From positions 115,131,065 to 115,195,064 of the forward strand of contig OX578142.1 in NCBI GenBank assembly GCA_951213105.1: 64,000 bases of DNA. Direction: 5' to 3'. Positions 46,747-57,465 of the stretch are shown here, piece by piece; within the stretch, counting starts at the first letter, position 1, and every line of letters begins with the position of its first letter. The notes below the pieces were generated by a model that saw only the letters and a list, made by a program, of their open reading frames with translations, made no database searches and was not told the DNA's origin. The DNA comes from Amaurobius ferox. Taxonomy: Eukaryota; Arthropoda; Arachnida; Araneae; Amaurobiidae. Made by a program: the position numbers and the translations under genes.

Positions 46747-48276
46747 TATTTTACAATTGGAATTAAAGCGTCCTTTTAATTTCAAAGCAACCCATGCTTC
46801 TGTTTTATACCCACAGGGTTGATCTTGGGTTAGTCTCATTACCGTTGGAGAGGAGGCGGGGGTGAGAGGAAAATCGAAGAGTACTTTGGATTTTATATGA
46901 AATATGAATTTTTTCTTCTTTTTATAGAAAGAAAAATGTGCATTTTTTATTTAGTGGAACCTTTCATGAGCTATTGGATTACGAGCGGCTTTTGAAAGTG
47001 ACAGATTTTTGATGTTAAATTAATATGCTAAGGTTTAGGGCAGGTGTCGTGGTTTTCTATTTTGGGAAGGAGTGTTACTCTCTATTTTGCGACTGCTTAG
47101 CGATCGTCTTTTTTTTTATTGTTCATTTACTTAAAAATCGTTTGCTACGATTAGACACCACTAGTTGCGGAAACTGCAACTAATACTATGCAACAAATAC
47201 GTTTCAAACACAAATACATCGTTTTTGGTCTCATCCAGTAGCGGACCTTGGTTTGGTGGCGCCCCATCACTTCTGCCTCAAACATTGTACCCTTTTCAAC
47301 TTCCCTTTCCACTTAGCCCTCATGTTATCATGTAATTGCGTTGTTAAGAAATTTCCACTTATTTTAAATGCAGAGGGTTTTATAATTTATTTTATACGCA
47401 AATATAGTTTTAATATAAAATGTTAAATACGTAATTGATATTTTAATGCTGAAGGTGTTTTTTGCGATGGCTGCAAAAGGTGCCATTCCTCTTTAGAGCT
47501 GTTTATGCCTCAGATAGTGCAGGATTCTAGAAATAAAGCGCTGGTCTAAAAACGTAGATCTGCTTACCCCGCCTTCAAAGTTTGGGGGAAATGCAGATCT
47601 ACGCATGTCCCACCCTTAATGTGATAAAATGAAATTGTTCCTTTCATATTTTTATGTTTCTTCTAATAATCCTCAACACTTTGACTTCAGATACTTCCAC
47701 ACCTACTGCGCCTCCCTCCCTCCCTCCGGTAGTCACAGGGGCAGTGGATAGTCACAGGGGCAGGAGTAGACATAAGGGCAGAGGGTCTCCATTATAATTT
47801 CCCTTTGAAATTATCATATTCTGTTTTTCCTCACAGTTTGAGCAACGAATATTATCAACGCCCCAAGTGCAAAATTTATCATCAAAATTTTAATAATCCT
47901 CACTTTCTAAAATGGGATTTTCCATTACTTCATGCAGTGGAAATGAGGAAAATTGTAAAGTGAAACACACTAAGACTAAAAATCTGATGTGTCTAACATG
48001 GCTTTCCATACAGATGATAAAATTTCGTTGTTATATGAATAAAATCACATTAGAAATTTTTACTAATCTCACACAAAAATCAATATGGTTTCGACTTTTA
48101 CCGAAAAAAGTAAGGGTACCAATTATTATGTTATTATTCGCTTGATTATTTCCAGACATTGCTCTCCTCGCGTAAGAATAAAATGCATGATATCTCGGCA
48201 ATTAACCCGAAAAAAATATCTAAATATCTTGTCAAAAATGCTCACAAAGCGTTGTTTATTCTTTTGATTACAATAA

Positions 48277-48278
<2 letters not shown>
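46747..48278. other. Unassigned stretch
   Basis: No gene recognised. A perfect 11-bp inverted repeat lies at 47553-47563 and 47593-47603. A short tandem word TAGTCACAGGGGCAG occurs twice near 47732-47763. Confidence 0.45.

Positions 48279-48320
<42 letters not shown>
48279..48320. repeat. (TA)n microsatellite at the 3' border of the intact PLE
   Basis: Pure TA run. Together with 50887-50975 it brackets the element. Confidence 0.95.
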
Positions 48321-48328
<8 letters not shown>

Positions 48329-48966
48329 ATTATTAAATCCAAAGTTAGAATGTATGTAGTAACTCATAATACACTATTCCAAAATTTTCTACAAATACAA
48401 AGAAATTAAGACAAAAAGAGGAAATAATAAAGCATAATGCAAGTCATAAGGACAAAGACAATCAACAAATTTCAAAAATGAGGAATGCAAATAAGAAAAC
48501 AAAAAAATCAAGCAAAAAAGCTTGCACATGGAGGAGATTTAGGCTTACGAGATTAGGCTTACGAAAAGTTCATTTCGAAAAAATTCTCATCGGGTCCATA
48601 TATCTTTTCGAAATGAACACAAAAATGCTTGTTTCTGAAACACAAGATAGATTTTATCTATAAACTTGTGTTATATGGACGACAAGCATAAAGATTGGAA
48701 CAATAAAGGAAACATAAATACCTCAAAACGCACCTCTTCAGCGCAACCATGACGAGCAAAATATGACTGGATCATCGTTGCCATATGCCAAAATGAAAAG
48801 ATGTGATTTGCTGTTGCCAAAGAGAGTAATAAAAACAGTACTGCGCAAAGGCAATAAAATGAGTTATTCAACTGTTAAAGCTTCGAGATAAAAAGATGAA
48901 AATATAATTGCAGGAGAATGAAGAAGTACGGCTAAAATAAGATAATAAGGGGAGAATATGAGAATT
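48321..48966 (-). mobile_element. 3' untranslated region of the intact PLE
   Basis: About 650 bp lie between the reverse transcriptase stop and the (TA)n tract. It contains the conserved stem-loop at 48568-48618. The short frames here (48478-48663 and 48671-48871) have no support. Confidence 0.7.
48568..48618 (-). other. Conserved PLE 3' stem-loop, intact copy
   Basis: The arms GTTCATTTCGAAAA and TTTTCGAAATGAAC pair perfectly over 14 bp. On the element's sense strand (minus) the loop contains GGACCCGATGAGAA. It lies about 350 bp after the stop codon. Copy 2 has the equivalent structure about 390 bp after its stop. Confidence 0.75.
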
Positions 48967-50871
48967 TTAGGCTAATCGAAACTTATTAACTATACTATTG
49001 ACTAAATATGCAGGATATTGATACATTTTACTGGTAATTTTGAGGTTATTAATGTGCAAAGCATGAAATTTTTTATCTGATAATCTATAAATTCTAAAAA
49101 GTTGATTAAGTATAATATTTCTAAACAATTGAATCGAGTTGCAGGAATTAAAAGGTAATAATTTATTAATATTAAATTTAAAAAAATCTTTTTTATCATA
49201 TAATTTAGTAACTATCCCATGAGCAGGTTCTATAATTAGATTTAAATCCAAATAATAAACATTATTACTAATAGAAGTTTCATTAGGTATTAATTCCAAA
49301 TTATCCGGATAGAAATCTATATCTATGACATAGTTATCAGTAAATACAAGACAAATCAGATCATCTACATATCTATAAATTTTATAATCAGTTGAAGTAA
49401 AGAATTTTTCATAATGATATAGGTATAAATTAGCTAACATACTACTACTACAGCCACCTTGTGGAACACCTGAGACTTGTAAGTATAATTTATTACCTTG
49501 AAAGATATAATTATTGAAAAGAACAAAATGGAGAAGCTTAGGAAAATTGGTAAATTTTGTAAGATTAGAATGTTTAGTAATATAAGCATTATATAAAGCT
49601 AAAATGACATCATATAGATCAGTGATCTTAATATTATTAAATAGATCTTTAAAATCAAAAGTTTGAAATCCTATTATTTTACCATGCGTTTTTAATTTAT
49701 TTTTTAATTCCTTACTGTTATTTAGAATAATGTAGCTATCACCAGAATCTCGTAAATTGCTATTTAGTACATTTAAATAATTTAGTAATAATTTACTAGC
49801 AGTAGTAGAGTATGAATTATGACCACTAGTAACAGTTCTAAATTTAATAGGATTTTTATGAAATTTAGGTATAAGCACAATATATGGAAATGTCAAAAAT
49901 TTATTATTAATATCTAAATCACTATACATATTGATAATTTTCAATTTGATACTATTAAGAGAGTGTGAATCAATTTTAAATAGACTATTATTTTTTAAAT
50001 AATCTAGCAGATATTGAATATAGAATTTTTTACAAATAATAGCATAATTATTAGAGGCTTTATCTACATAAGTAATAACAAAAGATCTATGTAAATCATT
50101 AACAGAATGCTTTATATTATCCATATTATATATGGATCTAGATAAATTAATACTACAAATGGTATTTTTAATAGATCTTAAAATAGTAAATTTCCACATA
50201 TTAAATGCCTCTAAAGGCTGAGCATATTTAGAAGCTAATCCATAAATAAATTTATCAAGGTCCAGATTGATTGACTTTAACACTTGTTTAGAATTATTAC
50301 ATGAAGGTAACCTGAATTTAGTGCCAAATGACATTATAGTTCTTAAAGATTTATCTTTTACAATAGCTAAGTCTCCAGTAACTATATGACCCAAGTGTGG
50401 ATTTATAAATTCAGCATAATTATCAGCACTACAAATACATTCACCATCTAAATTTGTTGAGGAATCTATGTCGACTGAGAGAGATTTTGAAATTGCATTG
50501 TAATTAAAAATGGTTCTTCCAATAGGCTTGTTATATTTAAAAGTTTTTGTAACATTCAAATCCTTTACAGGCAATAAATGATGAAATTGATTAAATAAAT
50601 TCTTAAAGTTTATGGAATTATAAATAGGATGCTTAAATGATATTACACAATAAGAATTGGAACAGTTATTATGATGAAATTGATTAAGTTTTATTTTTAA
50701 ATATTTTGATCTAGTAATGAGCAAATCATAGAAAATATGATTAAAATGTTCATTAGTAAGATTTAACTTTAAGAAAATAGCATAAACTGTGTTTAATTGT
50801 TTTTTCTTAACTGCAAATACCCATGATTTAATAAATTTCCATTGATATGTGTTATTGAATTGTTGATGCAT
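48967..50871 (-). CDS. Reverse transcriptase of a Penelope-like element, intact frame
   Basis: The 634-residue frame has no stops. The enzyme would copy the element's RNA into DNA at a chromosomal break. Visible parts are PIGRTIFNYN and a C-I-C pair near residues 115-145, GHIVTGDL (161-168), VDKASNN (269-275), IPKFHK (334-339), and motif A FDFKDL with Asp406. Next come motif B GVPQGG (468-473), motif C YVDD (501-504) and YLDLNL..LYDKKD. The last is the thumb-side block shared with long reverse transcriptases annotated in corals, known from memory. It ends soon after the thumb, so no C-terminal GIY-YIG endonuclease is present, and none is seen at the N-terminus. The frame remains open upstream of the chosen ATG into the (AT)n tract, so the true N-terminus may be missing. 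Assignment to the Penelope order is likely; the clade is uncertain. Confidence 0.88.
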   Translation of the reverse strand: MHQQFNNTYQWKFIKSWVFAVKKKQLNTVYAIFLKLNLTNEHFNHIFYDLLITRSKYLKIKLNQFHHNNCSNSYCVISFKHPIYNSINFKNLFNQFHHLLPVKDLNVTKTFKYNKPIGRTIFNYNAISKSLSVDIDSSTNLDGECICSADNYAEFINPHLGHIVTGDLAIVKDKSLRTIMSFGTKFRLPSCNNSKQVLKSINLDLDKFIYGLASKYAQPLEAFNMWKFTILRSIKNTICSINLSRSIYNMDNIKHSVNDLHRSFVITYVDKASNNYAIICKKFYIQYLLDYLKNNSLFKIDSHSLNSIKLKIINMYSDLDINNKFLTFPYIVLIPKFHKNPIKFRTVTSGHNSYSTTASKLLLNYLNVLNSNLRDSGDSYIILNNSKELKNKLKTHGKIIGFQTFDFKDLFNNIKITDLYDVILALYNAYITKHSNLTKFTNFPKLLHFVLFNNYIFQGNKLYLQVSGVPQGGCSSSMLANLYLYHYEKFFTSTDYKIYRYVDDLICLVFTDNYVIDIDFYPDNLELIPNETSISNNVYYLDLNLIIEPAHGIVTKLYDKKDFFKFNINKLLPFNSCNSIQLFRNIILNQLFRIYRLSDKKFHALHINNLKITSKMYQYPAYLVNSIVNKFRLA

Positions 50872-50883
50872 ACTTTTAATCTC

Positions 50884-50886
<3 letters not shown>

Positions 50887-50975
<89 letters not shown>
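50887..50975. repeat. (AT)n microsatellite at the 5' border of the intact PLE
   Basis: Nearly 90 bp of AT alternation with one break (TATTATA near 50923). It separates the PLE from FB2, which begins at the next base. Confidence 0.95.
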
Positions 50976-50978
<3 letters not shown>

Positions 50979-51745
50979 GGTGTCCCCAAAACATTGACCT
51001 CGGTTTTTATTCCTTAAATATTGAACTTAGAAGTATATAATAAATTACAAAGTTGCGTAAAAAAGGTACAGAATTTTATGAAATCGATTAAAAGTTTCAA
51101 GGGAATTAAATTTCAAGAAATACAAAATTTAAATTTTTATACGACCTCCGTACAAAAATGGACCCCATACACTAAAAAGGTGATGTACACAATTTCAGCA
51201 TTTTATCATAAAACTCCTAGAGATATGAAAAGACAAAAATGCTGACTTAAACCACTTTTCGATGCATCGTCATGGGTTCTCAAAGGGGAAAAATCATGTC
51301 GGCAGATCGAATTTTAGGGGTCATACACAAATTACGAAAGAAAACAGTGATTACATAAATAAATAATATTTTTGCTATTTATTGGTACAAAAGTATCTAC
51401 ACTGTGTAGAAATAATAATTTTACACAATGATTACAAAGCTTGTGCAAAATGTTTTCCATCCATGCCAAAGATCCATTAAAGATAAGAGGCAGATATTAT
51501 GATATTATTTGCATATGATGCATTTCTGGGTTGCGTCATTTGCACTCTTGCTGTAAACATTTACATTTTAACGCGTGATTAATCCCTCACAAATTTTATT
51601 TAAACATATCTCTGGGACTTTTTATGATAAAATGCTGAAATTTTGTACATCACCTTATTAGTGTAAGGGGCACATTTTACTCATTGGAAATGTTTTTTGT
51701 ACGGGGGCCGTATAAAAATTTAAATTTTGTATTTCTTCACATTTA
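50976..51745. mobile_element. Fold-back element FB2, right end lost
   Basis: It begins CAGGGTGTCCCCAAAACATTG after a TA. The left arm (about 51075-51245) contains GGTACAGAATTTTATGAAAT, ACAAAATTTAAATTTTTATA and CAGCATTTTATCATAAA. The right arm (51600-51740) carries their reverse complements. The spacer includes TTTCCATCCATGCCAAAGATC and GCAGATATTATGATATTA, shared with FB1 in the opposite orientation. The outer right end is missing, and a CA/TA microsatellite follows. No transposase frame is present. Confidence 0.75.
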
Positions 51746-51746
51746 A

Positions 51747-51765
51747 TACACACACACACACACAC

Positions 51766-51813
<48 letters not shown>
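51747..51813. repeat. (CA)n-(TA)n compound microsatellite
   Basis: ACACACACAC to about 51768, then TATATATA to 51813. It replaces the lost right end of FB2. Confidence 0.93.
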
Positions 51814-51822
<9 letters not shown>

Positions 51823-52576
51823 TTATATATTTATATCAATTCATCTAATCATGACATATTAACATCACCAAAGCAGCAAAACCACGGTCACAATGCCGAT
51901 AATAGGAAATAACAGCACCGGCCTAAATTCAAAGATTAACCAGATTTAAATTCTTCTTCAGGTCTGAGTATTTAATTATAATTAACCCAAGCAAATGCCT
52001 GTTTCAAATTTGGTAATAGTCCGTTACTATAAATGCTAAAACTCAGACTACAGGCACCAAAATAGGAAAAATTGAAAATAAGAAAAATTAGGATATCTAG
52101 TATTACCATGAGGTAGGAACGCTTCATCTTTCACCACGTGTAAGTGCGAATAGCCCCAACAGTATGAAAAATATCGAGCAGCAATGGAATGAGCATGACG
52201 AAATACAACCTAGGAGGCAGAACAAACGTTTACGGCGACCCTCCCAGACCCGTCCATTGAGTCAGAGCAAGAGACAGGACAATTGCTCATAAAAGTAGAA
52301 CAGAATATGAACATGAAGCCTAGATGAAAATTCTTACTAAACAAGTGATTAATAAAAGAAATGAATGAACGGGAATGCTACTGAACACCATTATAAGGGC
52401 GCTCAAGTCCTAGTATCAAACTGGCTAATGTTACAATTTTTTAGCGAAAATGAAATTCATAATATTGATGTTAATGTATCTTATTTTCCGATTTTATAAT
52501 TTTTATAATTTTTTCTTTTTTATTTTATTATTCATTTTTATTTAATTATGTAATTAGTTTATCTCCTTCATATTCT
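51814..52576. other. Unassigned stretch
   Basis: No gene or matched repeat recognised. Confidence 0.45.
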
Positions 52577-53345
52577 TTTCATCCATTTGGCGAGTTTTTC
52601 GTTAATTTAGCAGCATTTAAAAAAACCGCCAAGTTGGCTACATTCTACCAAATTTGTCGCCAACATCTCGCCAAGCGTTATGGACGGAGAAATAAATTAT
52701 TCTTACAGCAGACAGATAAATGACTATTGGCGTTCAAATACAAAAGAATTACTCAAAGTATCTTTTTTTATGAATGGAACGAGCTAGATCCACGAGAATG
52801 ATGTCACCAAATTTATCGCATGGTATTATATATGAAAAGTGAACATGTTTCTCAATAGGAATTTTTTTTTTATTTTAAATGACTTTTGACAATTTTTTGA
52901 AAAATGCGCAATATCTCGAGAATGGTTCATGTTAGCGTTCTAAAATTTATGTCAATCGTTTTCTAATGAAAAATTACATATGAAATGTCTATTTGCGTAA
53001 CTTTATTAGCGGTGTTGATTTTTTTGACGATTTCTTCACAATTTCACTCAAAAATTTAGGGGGGTTCGGAACATTCGATTGTGTATAAAAACAATAGGCT
53101 TCCAGTGTTTACGGATTGTGATTTTTGTACCAAATTTCGCTCGAATCGGTCCATTCGTTCGTCAGTTATCGTCTCCACAGACTCACTGACACACACACAC
53201 ATACACACACACAAAGACATCACTTCAAAAATGTTTGATTCGTGATCAGGGATGCTTGAAACGTGCTCTCCCGTCGAAAACTCGAATTCGAATTTTCGAC
53301 CCCGTCACAATACTTTCCTTATACATTATGTATATAAGGAAAGTA
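52577..53345 (+). mobile_element. Family A element, 5'-truncated (A7)
   Basis: It starts within the module (ATCCATTTGGCGAGTTTTTCG) and continues to a complete 3' end. That end has a CACACA tract near 53189-53214, CTCCCGTCGAAAACTCGAAT, CGACCCCGTCA, and the hairpin ACTTTCCTTATACAT/ATGTATATAAGGAAAGT ending at 53345. About 190 bp of the 5' part of the compact form is missing. Confidence 0.76.
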
Positions 53346-53530
53346 AAAATCCTCGATGTTTTAAGCAAAGTAGGGGTTTCTTAAATCGGTATAACACAAA
53401 TGTAGTTAACTGCTGGACTCAATTATAGAAATTTAGAGGTATTTTACAGATATTTAAATATCTATTAAATTTTACAAATTTTTGAAAGTTTCAATCACGT
53501 TACCTCATATTTAGTTAGCTACATTAAAAA
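53346..53530 (+). repeat. Dispersed repeat J, copy 2
   Basis: It matches the minus strand of 44615-44795 and begins within J at the equivalent of ATCCACGATGTTC. The family A 3' end abuts it here, whereas at 44 kb J extends a further 190 bp. Its end, ACATTAAAAAAAA, continues into TTATAAATGC with no A element. Confidence 0.63.
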
Positions 53531-54790
53531 AAATTATAAATGCTGTTCTAGGCCAAGAAGGTGCTTCGGAATCAGGAGGAACTGAAACTCTGCTAGCTGC
53601 AGGATGCATCTTTTGGCTTTTGGCTTTTAATAGTGTAGATTAATTTAAATAAAATGTAATCTTACCAGTCAAAGTTTTATAAAAGGTATTTCAAAGGAAA
53701 TATTTTGTTCCTCTTCTCTTGAAATTGGTTTCTGTTAGATTAACTCTCATTTGATTAAATTTTAGACGATTCGAACTAAATTGTGTATCCTGTTGAACTC
53801 GAAATAACAAGATTATGTTATACATATCCCAAACCATCCCAAAATATTAATTTCTCTATATAGCATTTATGTGTCTAATATATGAAAACTAATAAAGAGA
53901 AGTGTTGAAATAGAATTAACATTTAATACTGTGATCTATCAAAGTCGAGTCGTCCTGAAAGCTATGGGATTACGTTAAAATACATAATTAGCATTTTATA
54001 AATTCCTTTAAAGCCTTTTAAACATGTCTTTATATCTTTAACAAAATTTTTATACAAGTCAAACTGTAAATTCTGATTAATTATTGTTCACTAACTATAT
54101 AAACGAAGTTAACAGTTCTGAAACACTAATCTTCTAATGATTGAACAGAAGTCTAATACTGGTTTTTGATTAAACGATTTACAAAATACATATAAAGAAT
54201 ATTTATCGTCATATACTAAGAAGCAATAATAAGAATTCATATGTATTCATGTATATATTCGTAACAATGGTTTAAATAAATGCCATTTTATCAGAAAATA
54301 ATATACGTTCAGAGTGGTAAATTCTCCCTTCCCAATTGTCTATTTGAGATGACGTATTATCAGGCGCCTATTATTGTGCAAAACATTTCAAGATGACGAT
54401 TAGTTTTCACAAAATCATTAGAAAGGATTAACAGTACTTAACAATAATGCAATAAACCGTCAGCTTAAGACAATTTTTTTGCATTTTAAATGAGTGTATA
54501 CAATATAATAAATAATAGATTACGATTTATTAAACTAAAGCACATTTTATTGTAATACTTATACGTTTATAATGAAATTAGAATTAATCGACATCAACGT
54601 ATAAACCGTATACCGCCATCTTAAATGATGTCAGTTTATTCGTCGAGACCGAATAGTTTAAGAAATGTTAGTGTTTGAATTTCAGAAAAATTCCGTATAT
54701 AAAACGCACCCCCTCATTTGCCGACTCGTATACGAACATTTTCATTCATGAAGGCACGCGTAAAAAAAGTATTTCACATTTGCCTTTGAA
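53531..54790. other. AT-rich stretch with no gene
   Basis: No coding region recognised. A TATA-like GTATATAAAACGCACC lies near 54695 without a frame behind it. Confidence 0.45.
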
Positions 54791-54794
54791 ATAA

Positions 54795-54930
54795 AGTTAT
54801 GAATTAAATGCATTGAGCTGGGGGCAACTTTAGTTCAACGCTATAATACTTGCATACCAAGCTTTGGCCGAGGTATCACAACCGCACAATCTTGCTACAT
54901 TGGTGGCTCAAACGTCATCTGAACTGGATC
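54795..54930 (+). repeat. Dispersed repeat H, copy 3
   Basis: GAATTAAATGCATTGAGCTGG, TTTAGTTCAACGCTATAATAC and CCAAGCTTTGGCCGAGG follow the order seen on the minus strand at 8540-8680. Confidence 0.55.
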
Positions 54931-55071
54931 CTCAACCTTCTGATCTAGAGTACCTAGCCTAAGGATGATCACTAAGCGAGCAAATGCTTATCAAAAAGTG
55001 CGCATGATTTACTTAGCGGCAGGTATTTTTTGCCTCTGATCATTCTAAGTTACAAGGCATTCTTTTAAATC

Positions 55072-55152
55072 GTATACTGACGTTGTATAAATACACCAGA
55101 ATATGCTGACGTTATATAAATCCTATGCTGACGTTGTATATGTAAATACACC
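55072..55152. repeat. Short tandem repeat
   Basis: GCTGACGTTGTATAAATACACC and variants occur three times. A purine-rich run (AGAGAGAGGAGGGAGGAAG) follows at 55155-55190. Confidence 0.75.
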
Positions 55153-55256
55153 ATAGAGAGAGGAGGGAGGAAGAGGGATGAGGGAGAGAGCTTGCATAGA
55201 CTTCACATACAACATGCATCACAGGGTCAAGTGTCTATGGCGAGGATGGTACGACT

Positions 55257-55560
55257 CAAGAAATTCTCGTATGCAAATGAACTAAATTTCTCATTTCATA
55301 AAATAAGTTCTATATTAAACACTAAAGTTAAAAAAAAAATAATTGTTCAAAGTAAAGTAAAGTTCGGTGCATTTGAGCGGCCACAGTTTAATTTTAGCGT
55401 ATTCGAAAATGAATAAGCAGATTATGATGCTGTAATTAACGTTTAAGATAGTTCAACTTAAAAAATTCTCGTATGCAAAATATCTAAATTTCAAGCTTCG
55501 TAAAATAAAGTTATATATTAAACATAAAAGTTAAAATACTAAAGTTCAAACATAATAAAG
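55257..55560. repeat. Direct duplication, period about 201 bp
   Basis: AAATTCTCGTATGCAAATGA and nearby AACTAAAGTT words at 55259-55335 recur at about 55460-55540 as AAATTCTCGTATGCAAAATA and further matched text. It is non-coding; the 74-residue frame at 55192-55416 overlaps one copy and has no recognised motif. Confidence 0.6.
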
Positions 55561-56137
55561 TTTGATACATTTCAGCAACCACATTCATTATGGGCAATTA
55601 AACCGAAGTCCATTCCCTATTCCTAACAAAGTGAAACCAATAATTTCCTGAATTATGTTATCACTTTTACTCGAAAACTACACGCATTTGAAAATTCAAG
55701 ATTGCAGAATCATAATTTCAATTATTAAAACGAACAAGGTGAAACGCCCATTTTTAAACAGCGCATGTTCAAATAGTGTGTAAACAACAACTTTTAAACA
55801 GCTAATCAAATCGAGTACACTCACATGCATTACGATTTAAAGGTGCTCCTGCATATTAAATACGATTTTGCGATTTAAATGCGTTACTTTGATTTCGTTG
55901 TTTTCCTGTATTCTAAATTGTTTAATTTAGTATTCATATTCTGAAAAGTTATATTTATTTAAAAGTTATATTAAAATTTATATTAATTTCTTATACTACT
56001 AATTCCATAATTACCTGTTAAATTAAGGTTCAATTTGAAATCTTTCACAGCTCGCATGCCTCATATGTATGAATCCATTCAAAGCCCGGCATTTGCTAGT
56101 TTTAGATTATTTGAAAATAAATAACCATATCTATATA
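55561..56137. other. AT-rich spacer
   Basis: Nothing recognised. Confidence 0.45.
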
Positions 56138-57465
56138 AACAAGAAAGATCAATCATGCTTAAAGCATTGATTATGAAACACTTTCCAACTTCAATGTAAT
56201 TTTATTTAAAAAAGTCTAAAATGCAATACATTCCTCGGTAATATTTTAAAACTTATCACAATACTACATTAATTTATTATATTTGAAAACTTAAACCTGA
56301 ATCGAAAAAAATGAACTTCATTCAAATGACGGCATTGAAATATAAATTGCCTGGTTTAAACATCTCTAAAATGTTATACATTCCTCGGTAATAGTTTTAG
56401 AATGATCATAATACTACGATGATTTATTATATTTGAAAACTTCATCGAAAACAACTGAAATTAATTCAAATGACGTCATAGAAAAAATAACACGCCTGGA
56501 TCTCTCTATAAAAACAGGATTTCATTCATAACTTTCTCCCATTCATTTAATTCATCACAATACTATAATAATTTATTTTATTTAAACATTTTGTTTAAGA
56601 CCATGGAGCTACAAAAAATTAAACTCTATGATTGAAACTTCATCGAAAAACATCGACCTTCTCTTTATGAAATCAATTAATATTTCATTCATATCAGCCA
56701 TGCAGACTCCATGGGCTAAATTATTTTGTGTTAAAGAAATACAGCAATTCTAATACAACTCATTCTACATATTTTGCTGTTTACATTTTACATAGGTGAA
56801 AAATAGGCTTCGTTGTAGAAATAATCAAATTTGGATAATCATTTAAACTCAAATATATTGTATTTGCGTTGTTTCAGTATGTAGATGCACAGAATTTAAG
56901 CAAAAATGAAGTAGTTTTAGGACGGATACAACACTCAATCTGAATTAAAAAGAACTTAAAAAATCACGATTTTGAAACAAGATGGATGCCATATACCATT
57001 TTGAAGTGGGTCATCTGATCTTTTCATTTTATGGTCACGTGATCGTTTCATATAAGAGGTGTAATTATTATTTTATTTCTTATTTAAAAAACTACTGAAT
57101 ATATTTCGCTAAATTTTTTTTTATATATTTTATGGAACAATTTGAATATTACATAAAACTTTCGAAGCAATTTGTGAATTTCAAATCCGCTTAAAAAATG
57201 TTTGAAAAATTAGGTCCCATAGGACTCAATGTATTTCATTTTTTCAACCCGGGTTCAACCCAAAACTAATTGGGTGATATTATTCATTTAAATTCTCATA
57301 GGTCCTACAGACCGTCTGAACAACATACTAAAATTTCATTTTGATTAAGTCATTTTTACGCAGTTATCGTGCTAACGGACAGACAGACAGACAGGCAGAC
57401 AGGCAGACAGACAGACAGAATGAACAAAGTCATAAACACTGTTCAACTTTGTTGCAAAGTGTTAA
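56138..57465 (+). mobile_element. Family C element, uninterrupted copy (C2)
   Basis: 1328 bp. It has the 5' end AACAAGAAAGATCAATCATG, then the hairpin partner AAGCATTGAT and AACACTTTCCAACT. Modules of about 155 bp each carry ATACATTCCTCGGTAATA (56228 and 56378). A later conserved part has AGGTCCCATAGG and TCAACCCGGGTTCAA. The (GACA)n tract is at 57379-57419, and the 3' hairpin ACACTGTTCAACTTTGTTGC/AAAGTGTT ends at 57465. Family E sequence on the other strand follows within a few bases. Confidence 0.78.

Noticed and set aside
41334..48618. PLE 3' hairpin as a hammerhead ribozyme (loop CCGATGA, later GAAA)
   Set aside because: Hammerheads are known in Penelope elements and the words are suggestive. 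However, the core would need CUGAUGA, the second copy has GAAG in place of GAAA, and the words lie within a simple long hairpin.
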